From contig NZ_LT796768.1 of assembly GCF_900167475.1 (NCBI RefSeq), positions 744,001 to 808,000 of the forward strand: a stretch of 64,000 nucleotides of DNA, read 5' to 3'. A program made the position numbers and the translations under genes. This DNA is from Aeromicrobium choanae. GTDB taxonomy: Bacteria > Actinomycetota > Actinomycetes > Propionibacteriales > Nocardioidaceae. Below are positions 19,474 to 28,059 of the stretch, piece after piece (the stretch's first letter is position 1; every line of letters starts with the position of its first letter). The notes below the pieces were generated by a model. That model was not told where the DNA came from. It saw only the letters and a program-made list of their open reading frames with translations, and did no database searches.

Positions 19474-19917
19474 TCAGTCGGCCAGGGCGGGCGGCCAGAC
19501 GACGGTGAACCGCTCGAACACGGTCGGCAGCGCGTCGAAGTCGGTCACGTGGGGCAGGCGGCGACGGAAGTAGCCGCGGTGGGCGTCGAGCCACCAGTCG
19601 CGGGTGCGGTCGCCCTCGCCCTCGTCCCAGGCGAACGCGTCGTCCACCGAGTCGAGCCGGCCGATGCGGATCTCGGTGGTGCGGATGACGGCCACAGCCT
19701 CGCCACGACCGTCGAGCAGCACCCAGTGCGCGCCGTCCGGGGGCACGCCCTCCTCGACGGGTCCGGCGGTCGCGCGCTTCGTCCCGGCCAGGACCAGTTG
19801 CCCGAGGCGGTCGGCCATCTCGGGGGTGTCGCCGAACGGCTCGACCTCCGGGCGCTCGCCGGCGAACTCGGGGTGCGCCTCGACGAACTCGTGCCAGAGG
19901 CGGGGCAGGTCGGTCAC
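19474..19917 (-). CDS. ASCH-domain protein
   Basis: The 147-residue product has an ASCH (PUA-like) fold signature: the GTKRATAG loop with conserved Lys, VIRTTEIRIGRLDSVDDAFAWDEGEGD, and a terminal ERFTVVWPP strand. ASCH proteins are thought to bind RNA or modified nucleosides. Some hydrolyse N4-acetylcytidine. The GTG start at 19917 overlaps the stop of the small membrane protein gene as GTGA, so the genes are coupled. Specific function is not known. Confidence 0.85.
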   Translation of the reverse strand: MTDLPRLWHEFVEAHPEFAGERPEVEPFGDTPEMADRLGQLVLAGTKRATAGPVEEGVPPDGAHWVLLDGRGEAVAVIRTTEIRIGRLDSVDDAFAWDEGEGDRTRDWWLDAHRGYFRRRLPHVTDFDALPTVFERFTVVWPPALAD

Positions 19918-20132
19918 GGCGCCGGCGGATCGTCCTCGGGCCGGCGGGCGTCGGTGTCCTCGCCCTCCCACGGCTCGCGGGCCTTCCTGGCCATCTTGGT
20001 GAACGACCACAGCAGCAGGCCGATCACGATGAACAGCCCGAGCGTGTAGAGGCCGGCCAGCCAGCCGATCGACTGGTTGCCCTTGGGGTCGATCTCCTGA
20101 GCGGCGAGCACCGCGAGATCCAGCATGGTCAC
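19914..20132 (-). CDS. Small single-pass membrane protein
   Basis: A 72-residue protein with one transmembrane helix (about 24-43), a basic juxtamembrane stretch (KMARKAREPW) and an acidic/proline tail. I do not recognise the family. The GTG at 20132 is chosen over the ATG two codons later because TAGGCT (20139-20144, read on the minus strand) ends exactly 6 nt before it. That hexamer also covers the TAG stop codon of the upstream 40-residue gene. Confidence 0.6.
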   Translation of the reverse strand: MTMLDLAVLAAQEIDPKGNQSIGWLAGLYTLGLFIVIGLLLWSFTKMARKAREPWEGEDTDARRPEDDPPAP

Positions 20133-20141
20133 CGGATCAGC

Positions 20142-20264
20142 CTAGTCCTGCTCGTGACCGCACCACTGGTCGGCCGGGATCGCCGCACGGACCTGGTCGA
20201 CGTGCTCGCCGCATCCTCGCCACGTCGTCTTGCCGCACTGCCTGCACGGGACCGGAGAGCACAT
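20142..20264 (-). CDS. 40-residue cysteine-rich conserved protein (CxxCGKxTWxGCG motif)
   Basis: A 41-codon frame encodes a peptide with CRQCGKTTWRGCGEHV in its N-terminal half and a WCGH ending. Four or five cysteines plus histidines in this spacing look like a zinc-binding knuckle. I recall similar tiny proteins with a CxxCGKTTWxGCGxHV core in many actinobacteria, always uncharacterised. That recollection needs a database check. It starts with ATG at 20264. The stop lies within the promoter of the following minus-strand gene. Confidence 0.65.
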   Translation of the reverse strand: MCSPVPCRQCGKTTWRGCGEHVDQVRAAIPADQWCGHEQD

Positions 20265-20379
20265 GGGCTCGCATCCTCACTGTCGAAAACTGTTGTCATC
20301 ACGCAGCGTAGGCGATTCCGGCAACCGGGCGGCCACCGCGGCGGCGTGTGCGGCGCGCGCCGGTGGGTACCTGCGAGGC

Positions 20380-20826
20380 ATGAGCACCAACACCCGACTC
20401 GTCGAGACCACCCCCGAGCGCGTCTGGGAGGTCCTCTCGGACGGCTGGCTGTACCCGCTGTGGGTCGTGGGCGCCTCACGCATGCGCGACGTCGACAGCC
20501 AGTGGCCCCAGGTCGGAGCCGAGCTGCACCACTCGGTGGGCGTGTGGCCGGCCCTCATCGACGACAGCACCAGCGTGCTCGAGGCCGACCCCGGTCGCCG
20601 GATCAAGCTGCACGCCCGCGGATGGCCCGCCGGAGCGGCCGAGGTGGTCATCACCCTCTCGCCCCAGGGCGCCGGCACGCTGGTGACGATCGAGGAGGAG
20701 CCGGTCAGCGGACCCGCCACGCTGATCCCGCAGCCGGTGCGCGGCCTGTCGCTGCGCTGGCGCAACTCCGAGTCGCTGCGGCGTCTCGCCTTCATCGCCG
20801 AGCGGCGCGAGCTGCCGACTTCATGA
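20380..20826 (+). CDS. SRPBCC-family (polyketide cyclase/START-like) protein
   Basis: The 148-residue protein has the helix-grip architecture of SRPBCC proteins: an opening TRLVETTPERVWEVLSDGWLYPLWV (ligand-entry helices), a middle of beta strands (ITLSPQGAGTLVTIEEE), and a C-terminal helix. Such proteins bind hydrophobic ligands; the ligand is unknown. The ATG at 20380 is chosen because the domain begins at once. The 250 bp upstream hold the 40-residue minus-strand gene and no other frame that I trust. The next gene, an FAD oxidoreductase, follows 73 bp downstream on the same strand. Confidence 0.82.
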   Translation: MSTNTRLVETTPERVWEVLSDGWLYPLWVVGASRMRDVDSQWPQVGAELHHSVGVWPALIDDSTSVLEADPGRRIKLHARGWPAGAAEVVITLSPQGAGTLVTIEEEPVSGPATLIPQPVRGLSLRWRNSESLRRLAFIAERRELPTS

Positions 20827-20899
20827 CGCCTCCCGTCGTGCTCGCCGCCGCGCGTGCGGCGGATAGGCTCGAGTCGTTGCTGCGAGAGGTGGACCACCG

Positions 20900-22516
20900 A
20901 TGAGCACGTACGACGCGATCGTCATCGGCGCCGGGCCGAACGGCCTGGTCGCCGCGAACCACCTCATCGACGCCGGCTGGTCGGTGCTCGTGCTGGAGGA
21001 GCAGGACACGGTCGGCGGAGCGGTGCGCAGCGCCGACGACGTCCACCCGGGCTTCGTCCACGACACGTTCAGCACCTTCTACCCGCTGGCAGCGGCGTCA
21101 CGGACGATCCAGGGATTCCACCTCGAGGAGCACGGGCTGGTCTGGCGTCACGCCCCCGCGGTTCTGGGTCACCCCTCCCCCGACGGCCAGTGGGCGATGC
21201 TGCACCGCGACCGCTCGATCACTGCGGCTCTCATGGAGCAGCAGCAGCCCGGCGACGGCGACGCGTGGCTCGAGCTGTGCGCCACCTGGGACACGATCGG
21301 CGACGCGCTCATCACATCGCTGCTGACCCCGTTCCCACCCGTGCGCGGCGGCCTCGGCGCCCTCGCGAAGCTGCCCCGGGTCGGCGGCCTCGACTTCGTC
21401 AAGACGCTCCTCAGCCCCGTGATCGGCCTGGCCGACACTCGTTTCCGCGGCCCCTCGCCCGCGCTCCTGCTGGCGGGCAACGCCGGACACGCCGACATCC
21501 CGCTGGACGCCCCCGGCTCCGGGCTGATGGGCCTGATGATGACGATGCTGGGCCAGACCGTGGGATTCCCCGTCCCCGAGGGTGGTGCCGGGATGCTGAC
21601 GCAGGCGATGGCGCGCCGGTTCGAGTCGCTCGGCGGACGCATCGAGACGTCGACCCGCGTGGCCCACATAGACGTCGCCGGCGGCCGGGCCACCGGGGTG
21701 CGCACGGCCGACGGGGAGAACCACACCGCCACCCGCGCCGTGATCGCCGACGTCATCGCCACGCAGCTCTACGGCGACCTGCTCGACCCCTCCGACGTGC
21801 CCGCTCGCGTGCACCGGCGGCTCGAGGACTTCCAGCTCGATCCCGGCACGGTCAAGGTGGACTGGGCTCTCGACGGGCCGATCCCGTGGGCCGCGCCACC
21901 GCAGTACGCCCCGGGCACCTTCCACGTCGCCGACTCGCGATTCGAGATGACCCAGGCACTCCAGCAGGTGCACGCCGGCCGTGTGCCCGCTCACCCGTTC
22001 CTGCTGGCCGGGCAGATGACCACGACCGACCCCACCCGCTCACCGGCGGGCACCGAGTCGGTCTGGGCGTACACGCACGTGCCGCAGAGGACCGTGGCCG
22101 ACGCGGGCGACGGGTCGATCCGCGGCACGTGGGACCACGACGACGTCGAGCGGTTCGCCGACCGCATGCAGGCCCGGATCGAGGCGCTGGCGCCCGGCTT
22201 CGGGTCGCGCATCATGACGCGCCGTGTGCTGGGTCCGCGCGAGCTCGAGGCTCGCGACGCGAACCTCGTCGGCGGGGCGATCAACGGCGGCACGGCGCAG
22301 CTGCACCAGCAGCTGTTCTTCCGGCCCACCCCTGGCCTGGGGCGGGCCGAGACGCCGATCGGCGGGCTCTACCTCGGCTCGGCGTCGGCCCACCCCGGCG
22401 GCGGGGTGCACGGCGCCCCGGGGATGAACGCGGCGCGCGCCGCGCTGGCCCACGGACGCATCGGCACGGCGCTCGCTCCGGTGCGCGGTCTCGCGCGCCG
22501 GGCGCTGGGCCGCTGA
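20900..22516 (+). CDS. FAD-dependent oxidoreductase, phytoene-desaturase-like
   Basis: A 538-residue flavoprotein with an N-terminal Rossmann dinucleotide site (VIGAGPNGLVAANHL, residues 8-22) and a C-terminal YLGSASAHPGGGVHGAPG motif, the FAD-contact sequence of CrtI/phytoene-desaturase-like amine oxidoreductases. No other carotenoid genes are nearby, so carotenoid synthesis should not be assumed. TAGGCT at 20864-20869 lies 30 nt upstream and could be the promoter -10, with GAGAGG serving as ribosome-binding site. Confidence 0.88.
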   Translation: MSTYDAIVIGAGPNGLVAANHLIDAGWSVLVLEEQDTVGGAVRSADDVHPGFVHDTFSTFYPLAAASRTIQGFHLEEHGLVWRHAPAVLGHPSPDGQWAMLHRDRSITAALMEQQQPGDGDAWLELCATWDTIGDALITSLLTPFPPVRGGLGALAKLPRVGGLDFVKTLLSPVIGLADTRFRGPSPALLLAGNAGHADIPLDAPGSGLMGLMMTMLGQTVGFPVPEGGAGMLTQAMARRFESLGGRIETSTRVAHIDVAGGRATGVRTADGENHTATRAVIADVIATQLYGDLLDPSDVPARVHRRLEDFQLDPGTVKVDWALDGPIPWAAPPQYAPGTFHVADSRFEMTQALQQVHAGRVPAHPFLLAGQMTTTDPTRSPAGTESVWAYTHVPQRTVADAGDGSIRGTWDHDDVERFADRMQARIEALAPGFGSRIMTRRVLGPRELEARDANLVGGAINGGTAQLHQQLFFRPTPGLGRAETPIGGLYLGSASAHPGGGVHGAPGMNAARAALAHGRIGTALAPVRGLARRALGR

Positions 22517-22523
22517 GCGGGAC

Positions 22524-23411
22524 TCAGCGCAGTCCGGCGAAGAGGTCGTCCTCGGGGACGTGCGAGTCGACGAACGACGTGACCAGCTCGTAGTCCTCGG
22601 TGGGCCACGCCTCGGCCTGCACCTCGCGCGGGACCGCGAACCAGAACCCGTTCGGGTCGATCTGGGTGGCGTGCGCGATGAGCGCGCGGTCGCGCACGTC
22701 GAAGTACTCGGAGCAGGGGACGCGCGTGGTCATCCGCTTCTCGCGCTCGGGGTCGAGCTCGCGCTCGTCCAGCCAGTCCTTGTAGGGCGACTCGAGGCCG
22801 TGACGCTCCATCGCGGAGTTGATCGCCTCGATCCGCGCCCGCGACCAGCCGTGGTGGTAGTAGAGCTTCTTGACCTGCCAGGGCTCGCCCAGCTCGGGGT
22901 AGCGCTCGGGGTCGGCGGCCGCCTCGAACGCGTACACGCTGACCTCGTGGCACTTGATGTGGTCGGGGTGCGGGTAGCCGCCGTTCTCGTCGTACGTGGT
23001 GAGCACGTGGGGACGGAACGAGCGGATGAGCCGCACGAGCGGGGCGGCGGCCTCCTCGATCGGCACCAGCGCGAAGCAGCCCTCCTCCAGCGGCGGCTTG
23101 GGGTTGCCCTCGGGCCATCCGGAGTCGACGAAGCCGAGCCAGTCCTGGGTGACACCCAGGATCTCGCGGGCCTTGTCCATCTCCTCGCGGCGGATCTCGG
23201 CGATGAGCTCGGGGTTCTCGAGGATCCCCGGATGCTCGAACGCCGGGTTGAGGATCGATCCTCGCTCGCCACCGGTGCAGGTGACGACGTGGACGTCGAC
23301 CCCTTCGGCGACGTACTTGGCGGTGGACGCGGCGCCCTTGCTCGACTCGTCGTCGGGATGGGCGTGCACGTGCATCAGACGCAGGGTGCCGGCTTCGGCG
23401 TTCTCGACCAC
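22524..23411 (-). CDS. mca: Mycothiol S-conjugate amidase Mca
   Basis: Mca cleaves mycothiol-S-toxin conjugates to mercapturic acids and glucosaminyl-inositol, the detoxification arm of mycothiol metabolism. The zinc site sequence HAHPDDESSKGA (residues 15-26) is followed by the conserved GGERGSILNP and a second histidine motif in the YPHPDHIKCHEV region. The length of 295 residues fits the family. The GTG at 23411 is chosen since it gives the family N-terminus. It is divergent from a DUF4307 gene, an arrangement common in actinobacteria. MshB is similar, but RLMHVHAHPDDESSKGAA favours Mca. Confidence 0.93.
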   Translation of the reverse strand: MVENAEAGTLRLMHVHAHPDDESSKGAASTAKYVAEGVDVHVVTCTGGERGSILNPAFEHPGILENPELIAEIRREEMDKAREILGVTQDWLGFVDSGWPEGNPKPPLEEGCFALVPIEEAAAPLVRLIRSFRPHVLTTYDENGGYPHPDHIKCHEVSVYAFEAAADPERYPELGEPWQVKKLYYHHGWSRARIEAINSAMERHGLESPYKDWLDERELDPEREKRMTTRVPCSEYFDVRDRALIAHATQIDPNGFWFAVPREVQAEAWPTEDYELVTSFVDSHVPEDDLFAGLR

Positions 23412-23440
23412 GTCCCTTAGTGTTCCACGCCCCTGAGACA

Positions 23441-23833
23441 ATGGATGTCGTGACCGACCTCGACGCACGCTACGGACGCCACCGCCGCACGACTCCGCGC
23501 TGGCTGTGGCCCGTCGTCGCCGCCGTCGGCATCACCCTCGGCGTGGCGTGGGCCGCGTGGGCGTCCTGGACCGACGTCCCCGTCCACCAGGCGCGCGTCC
23601 ACTCCTACGAGGTCGTCGACGCCCGCACCACCAAGGTCGACCTGGAGATCTTCCGCGACGAGCCGGTGGCCCTGTCGTGCCGCGTCTTCGCGCAGAGTCA
23701 GGACAAGGTCGTGGTCGGCGAGAAGACGATCGAGGTGCCCGCCTCGGACGCCGCCCAGGTCCGCGTGGTCGCGGAGATCCGCACGGAACGGCGGGCCGTG
23801 ACCGCCGTCTTGGACTCCTGCGAAGCACGTTGA
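23441..23833 (+). CDS. DUF4307 membrane protein
   Basis: The 130-residue product has a short cytoplasmic N-terminus (DLDARYGRHRR), one transmembrane helix (about residues 26-45), and an extracytoplasmic beta-rich domain with two cysteines (SCRVF and DSCEA) that could form a disulfide. DUF4307 proteins are restricted to actinobacteria and commonly sit between mca and greA, as here. Function is unknown. A GTG three codons after the ATG is an alternative start. Confidence 0.85.
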   Translation: MDVVTDLDARYGRHRRTTPRWLWPVVAAVGITLGVAWAAWASWTDVPVHQARVHSYEVVDARTTKVDLEIFRDEPVALSCRVFAQSQDKVVVGEKTIEVPASDAAQVRVVAEIRTERRAVTAVLDSCEAR

Positions 23834-23852
23834 TGCTGTAGACTCGAGGTTT

Positions 23853-23874
23853 CACCCCGGGAGGTCCCGGGGTG
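23853..23874 (+). promoter_or_regulatory. Perfect hairpin in the greA leader
   Basis: CACCCCGGG (23853-23861) and CCCGGGGTG (23866-23874) form a 9-bp perfect stem with a 4-nt loop. A TAGACT hexamer (about 23840-23845) upstream may be the greA -10 element, which would place the hairpin at the very start of the transcript and 25 nt before the ATG. It may affect early elongation or mRNA stability. Confidence 0.55.
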
Positions 23875-23898
23875 TCGTACGTAGTGAGGAGAACAGCC

Positions 23899-24390
23899 AT
23901 GTCGACTGAGACCATCTGGGTCACGCAGGAGGCCTACGACCGACTCGTCGCCGAGCTCAACCGCCTCAAGAACGAGGTCCTGCCCGACATCACCCAGAAG
24001 ATCGCCAACGCGCGCGAAGAGGGTGACCTGAAGGAGAACGGCGGCTACCACGCCGCTCGCGAGGAGCAGGGCAAGACCGACGCGCAGATCCGCCAGCTCG
24101 AGGACCGGCTCCGCCGGGCCGAGGTCGGCGAGGTCCCGGCCGACGACGGTCTCGTCGAGGCCGGCATGAAGGTCACGATCCGCTTCGAGGGCGACACCGA
24201 CACCGAGACGTTCCTGCTCGGCTCGCGCGAGCTGCTGAGCATGGACTCCTCCGTCGACCTCGACGTGTACTCCCCCACCTCGCCCCTGGGCGAGGCCATC
24301 ATGGGCAAGTCCGCCGGCGACACCGCCACCTACGAGGCGCCCAACGGCAAGAAGATCACCGTCGAGATCGTCGAGGCCAAGCCCTTCTGA
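23899..24390 (+). CDS. greA: Transcription elongation factor GreA
   Basis: GreA rescues backtracked RNA polymerase by stimulating cleavage of the nascent RNA. The 163-residue protein has the N-terminal coiled coil with the acidic tip (AREEGDLKENGGYHAAREEQ) and the C-terminal FKBP-like domain ending in TVEIVEAKPF. The ATG at 23899 follows GAGGAGA at good distance. It is bracketed by a leader hairpin upstream and a 13-bp terminator downstream. Confidence 0.96.
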   Translation: MSTETIWVTQEAYDRLVAELNRLKNEVLPDITQKIANAREEGDLKENGGYHAAREEQGKTDAQIRQLEDRLRRAEVGEVPADDGLVEAGMKVTIRFEGDTDTETFLLGSRELLSMDSSVDLDVYSPTSPLGEAIMGKSAGDTATYEAPNGKKITVEIVEAKPF

Positions 24391-24416
24391 TCCCCGCGCC
24401 GCCCCTGCGGTGCACG

Positions 24417-24447
24417 AACGCCCGCCACTCCTCGAGTGGCGGGCGTT
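24417..24447. terminator. Bidirectional terminator between greA and ilvA
   Basis: AACGCCCGCCACT (24417-24429) pairs perfectly with AGTGGCGGGCGTT (24435-24447) over a 5-nt loop. It lies between the convergent greA and threonine ammonia-lyase genes and ends in TTGTC on the greA side. Confidence 0.8.
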
Positions 24448-24462
24448 GTCGTGTGCGGGCGC

Positions 24463-25653
24463 TCAGATCGGGTCGTACCCGAGCTCCTCGAGCCGCTGCC
24501 AGACCTCGGCGCGGTGGTCGAGGCCACGGGTGGCGACCTGCAGGGCCACCTCCACCTCGCGCACGCCGAGGGCCTCGGACCCGCGGTCGTGGTGCACGTT
24601 GAGGATGTTCACGTCCATCTCGGCCAGCGCGGTCAGCAGGCGCATGAGCTCGCCGGGTCGGTCGGAGATCCGCACGCGGAACATGAGGAAGCGCCCGCCG
24701 GACGCCAGGCCGTGGCGGATGACCTCCATCAGCAGGAGCGCGTCGAGGTTGCCGCCCGAGAGCACCGGCACGATCGGTCCCTCGAACCGGTCGGGGTGCT
24801 CCAGCAGGGCGGCCACGCCCACGGCGCCCGCCGGCTCCACGAGCAGCTTCGCCCGCTCGAGCAGGCCGATGAGCGCCTGGCTCATCGACTCCTCCGAGAC
24901 GGTGACGACGTCGTCGAGGTGTTCACGGATCAGCCCGAAGGGCACCTCGCCGGGGCGGGCGACCGCGATGCCGTCGGCCATCGTGGCGCCGAGCTCGGCC
25001 TGGACCGGCATGCCCTCGGCGAGCGAGTCGGGATAGGCCGCGGCGGCCTCCGCCTGCACGCCGATCACCCGGATGTCGGGACGCTCGGTCTTGACCAGCC
25101 CGATGCCGGCGGCCAGGCCGCCACCGCCGAGCGGCACCAGGATCGTGGCGACCTCGGGCAGTTGCTCGATGATCTCGAGGCCCACGGTGGCCTGGCCGGC
25201 GACGATGTCGCGGTGGTCGAACGGGTGGATCAGCGTGGCGCCGGTCTCCGCCGCGAACTCCTCGGCCGCGACGAGCGACTCGGTGACGCCGGTGCCGTGG
25301 AAGCGGAGGTCGGCGCCGTAGCCGCGGGTGGCCGCCACCTTGGGCAGCGCGGCCCCGTGAGGCATGAAGATCGTGGCGTGCGCGCCGAGCTGGGCGGCGC
25401 CGAGCGCGACGCCCTGGGCGTGGTTGCCGGCGCTGGCCGCCACGACGCCGCGCGAGCGCTCCTCCTCCGAGAGGCGGGCGATCCGGGTGTAGGCGCCACG
25501 GATCTTGAAGGATCCCGCGCGCTGCAGGTTCTCGCACTTGAGCCGGACGTCGCGGCCGGTGAGCGAGTGCAGCCAGCGCGAGTGGGTCAGCGGAGTGACC
25601 TCACTGACCCCGTCCAGCAGCTCGCGCGCCGCGCGCGCATCGTCGAGGTCCAC
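24463..25653 (-). CDS. ilvA: Threonine ammonia-lyase
   Basis: A PLP enzyme that deaminates threonine to 2-oxobutyrate, the first step to isoleucine. The Schiff-base lysine is K50 in AGSFKIRGA. The glycine-rich phosphate loop PLGGGGLAAGIG and a C-terminal ACT-like domain (about 320-396) for regulation are present. At 396 residues it is the shorter IlvA/TdcB-type form. TAGGGT (25660-25665 on the opposite strand) ends 6 nt before the GTG, favouring a leaderless start. The neighbouring transporter gene is on the same strand, 9 nt upstream. Confidence 0.92.
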   Translation of the reverse strand: MDLDDARAARELLDGVSEVTPLTHSRWLHSLTGRDVRLKCENLQRAGSFKIRGAYTRIARLSEEERSRGVVAASAGNHAQGVALGAAQLGAHATIFMPHGAALPKVAATRGYGADLRFHGTGVTESLVAAEEFAAETGATLIHPFDHRDIVAGQATVGLEIIEQLPEVATILVPLGGGGLAAGIGLVKTERPDIRVIGVQAEAAAAYPDSLAEGMPVQAELGATMADGIAVARPGEVPFGLIREHLDDVVTVSEESMSQALIGLLERAKLLVEPAGAVGVAALLEHPDRFEGPIVPVLSGGNLDALLLMEVIRHGLASGGRFLMFRVRISDRPGELMRLLTALAEMDVNILNVHHDRGSEALGVREVEVALQVATRGLDHRAEVWQRLEELGYDPI

Positions 25654-25662
25654 GGATCCACC

Positions 25663-26799
25663 CTAGGCCGTGGCCGGAGGCGGGTCGCCGAGGTCTCGGG
25701 ACTCCTCCCCCAGCATGCCGTCGGTGTCGGGTGGCTCCCCCGAGGCGAGGTGTCTCACCACGCTGTTGAGGCACGCCGCGAACGGGACCGAGAGCAGGGC
25801 ACCGACGATTCCCGCGACGACGAGGCCGGTGGCGATCGCCAGCAGGATCGCCAGCGGGTGCAGCGCCACGATCGCGCCCATCAGGAACGGCTGGAGCACA
25901 TGGGACTCCAGCTGCTGCACCGCGATCACCCCGGCCAGCATGAACAGGGCCGTGACCGGGCCCTGGGCGACGAGCGCGACGAGGACGGCGACCATCCCCG
26001 ACAGGAGCGCACCGACGATGGGGACGAAGGCGCCGAGGAACACCAGGACGCCGATGGCAGCAGCCAGCGGCACCTGCAGGATCAGCGCGACGCCGGCGAT
26101 GCCGATCGCGTCGACGAGCGCCACGAGCACGGTGGCCCGCACGAACGCGGTCAGCGAGCCCCAGGCCGCCCGGCCCGACGACCTCACCCGGGGCCGCGAA
26201 CCACGCGGGAACAGCGTGACGACCCACGACCAGATGCGGGCACCCTCGTAGAGGAAGAAGAACAGCGCGAACAGGGCGATGAAGAACCCGGTGACGAAGT
26301 GGCCGATCTGGGTGCCGACCTCGGTGGCCTGGGTGACCACCGACGAGTCGCTCTCCGAGATCGCGCTCTGGATCCGGTCGATCCAGTCGGCGAGCTGGCG
26401 GTCGGACAGGTTCAGCGGACCGGTGCGCGCCCAGTCCTGGAGCTGGGAGATGCCCTCGACGACGCTGTCGCGCAGGTCGTCGAACTGCGTGGAGAGCTGC
26501 TGCCCGACGAGTCCGAGCATGCCCACCAGCGCCAGCACGAGCGCGAGCACGACCCCCAGGGAGGCGAGCAGGCGTGGCACCCCGTGACGCACCAGCCAGT
26601 CGACGCCTCCGACCGTCAGTGCCGCGAGCAGGATCGCCACGGCGATGGGAATCGTGACCTCGGAGAAGTGCCCGAGTCCCATGGCCAGGACGTAGAGCGC
26701 CAAGCCGATCACGACGATCCGCCACGCCCACGCCGCGGCGATCTCGACGCCGATGGGAACCTCGTATCGCCCGGAACCGCGTGGCGTCTCGTCACTCAC
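25663..26799 (-). CDS. AI-2E family transporter (YdiK/PerM-like)
   Basis: A 378-residue integral membrane protein with the eight-helix AI-2E/PerM pattern: two N-terminal helix pairs (about 25-90), a long amphipathic middle (100-150), and a C-terminal bundle that includes [13 protein letters not shown] and [12 protein letters not shown]. Members have been linked to autoinducer export or Na+/H+ exchange. The substrate is unknown. TAGCCT (26806-26811 on the opposite strand) ends 6 nt before the GTG. The acidic tail after about 360 is cytoplasmic. Confidence 0.88.
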   Translation of the reverse strand: MSDETPRGSGRYEVPIGVEIAAAWAWRIVVIGLALYVLAMGLGHFSEVTIPIAVAILLAALTVGGVDWLVRHGVPRLLASLGVVLALVLALVGMLGLVGQQLSTQFDDLRDSVVEGISQLQDWARTGPLNLSDRQLADWIDRIQSAISESDSSVVTQATEVGTQIGHFVTGFFIALFALFFFLYEGARIWSWVVTLFPRGSRPRVRSSGRAAWGSLTAFVRATVLVALVDAIGIAGVALILQVPLAAAIGVLVFLGAFVPIVGALLSGMVAVLVALVAQGPVTALFMLAGVIAVQQLESHVLQPFLMGAIVALHPLAILLAIATGLVVAGIVGALLSVPFAACLNSVVRHLASGEPPDTDGMLGEESRDLGDPPPATA

Positions 26800-26860
26800 G
26801 ATTCGAGGCTACGGGAACACGCGGAAGCTGCATGGTGTTGACGACGACACAGGAGGTTCC

Positions 26861-27496
26861 ATGAGATTCGGATTCGACAAGTCCACGCTGCCCACGGCCG
26901 ACGCGGCCCTGCCCGGCCGCGACACCCGCCCCTTCGAGGTCGGCGACCGCCACCTCGTCACGGGCAACCCCATCGAGACCGACGGACCCGAGGGCTTCGG
27001 CGTCGCCGTCTTCGGCCTCGGCTGCTTCTGGGGCGAGGAGAAGACGTTCTGGGAGCAGCCCGGCGTCTGGTCCACCTCGGTGGGCTACGCCGGCGGCCAC
27101 ACGCCGAACCCCACGTACGAGGAGGTGTGCACCGGTCGCACGGGTCACTCCGAGGTCGTGAAGGTCATCTTCGACCCCTCGGTCACCAGCTACGCCGACC
27201 TGCTGAAGGTGTTCTGGGAGAACCACGACCCGACGCAGGGCATGCGCCAGGGCAACGACCGCGGCTCGCAGTACCGCTCGATCGTGCTCACCACGAGCGC
27301 CGAGCAGCAGACCGAGGCCGAGGCGTCCCGCGACGCCTACCAGCAGCAGATGACGGCCCATGGCTACGGACAGATCACCACACAGATCCGACCCCTCGAC
27401 GCGTACTACTACGCCGAGGAGCCGCACCAGCAGTACCTGGTGAAGAACCCGTACGGCTACTGCCCGCTGCACGCCACCGGCGTCAGCTACGCCTGA
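26861..27496 (+). CDS. msrA: Peptide-methionine (S)-S-oxide reductase MsrA
   Basis: MsrA repairs S-methionine sulfoxide in proteins. The catalytic site GLGCFWGEE places the nucleophile at C55, and a resolving cysteine lies in the C-terminal [19 protein letters not shown] and EEPHQQYL are conserved substrate and structural motifs. At 211 residues it is full length. AGGAGG just upstream of ATG 26861 is a strong ribosome-binding site, in contrast to the leaderless genes around it. Confidence 0.95.
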   Translation: MRFGFDKSTLPTADAALPGRDTRPFEVGDRHLVTGNPIETDGPEGFGVAVFGLGCFWGEEKTFWEQPGVWSTSVGYAGGHTPNPTYEEVCTGRTGHSEVVKVIFDPSVTSYADLLKVFWENHDPTQGMRQGNDRGSQYRSIVLTTSAEQQTEAEASRDAYQQQMTAHGYGQITTQIRPLDAYYYAEEPHQQYLVKNPYGYCPLHATGVSYA

Positions 27497-27500
27497 TCGC

Positions 27501-28049
27501 GTGGGCTGGAGCCGCGCCGAGCTGGAGTCGTTCGCCGGGAGCACGATCCCGGACCTGATGCCCGACGACCTGCGACTGCTGTTCGTCGGCATCAACCCGG
27601 GGCTGGTGAGTGCCGCGACAGGCCTTCACTTCGCCCGTCGCGGCAACCGCTTCTACCCGGCGCTCGTGCGCGCCGGGCTGGTGGACACCGACGATCCCGC
27701 GGCCGCAGCCGACCAGCTGCGCGCCCGGGGCGTCGGCATCACCAACCTGGTGGCACGGGCGTCGGCGCGCGCCGACGAGCTCGACCCGGCGGAGCTGGTC
27801 GAGGGCCGCGCTCACCTGACCGAGCTCGTGCTGTCGCGACGGCCTCGCGTGGTCGCGATCGCGGGGATCACGTCGTACCGCACCGCGTTCGGCGTGCGCG
27901 GCGCGCGCCCCGGACGCCAGCCTGAGGACCTCGCGGGCGCGCAGGTCTGGGTCGTGCCGAACCCGAGCGGCCTGAACGCCCACGAGACCGTGGAGTCACT
28001 GGCCCGCGCCTACCGTGAGGCGGCGCAGGCCGCGCAGCTGCTCGTGTGA
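27501..28049 (+). CDS. Mismatch-specific uracil/thymine-DNA glycosylase (Mug family)
   Basis: A 182-residue uracil-DNA glycosylase superfamily member. GINPG (30-34) is the Mug/TDG active-site motif I, and NPSGLNAH near the C-terminus is motif II. The family removes uracil or thymine from G-mismatches. It starts with GTG 4 nt after the msrA stop and is thus co-transcribed with it, pairing protein and DNA repair of oxidative or deamination damage. Confidence 0.9.
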   Translation: MGWSRAELESFAGSTIPDLMPDDLRLLFVGINPGLVSAATGLHFARRGNRFYPALVRAGLVDTDDPAAAADQLRARGVGITNLVARASARADELDPAELVEGRAHLTELVLSRRPRVVAIAGITSYRTAFGVRGARPGRQPEDLAGAQVWVVPNPSGLNAHETVESLARAYREAAQAAQLLV

Positions 28050-28059
28050 GGCGCGTCCG

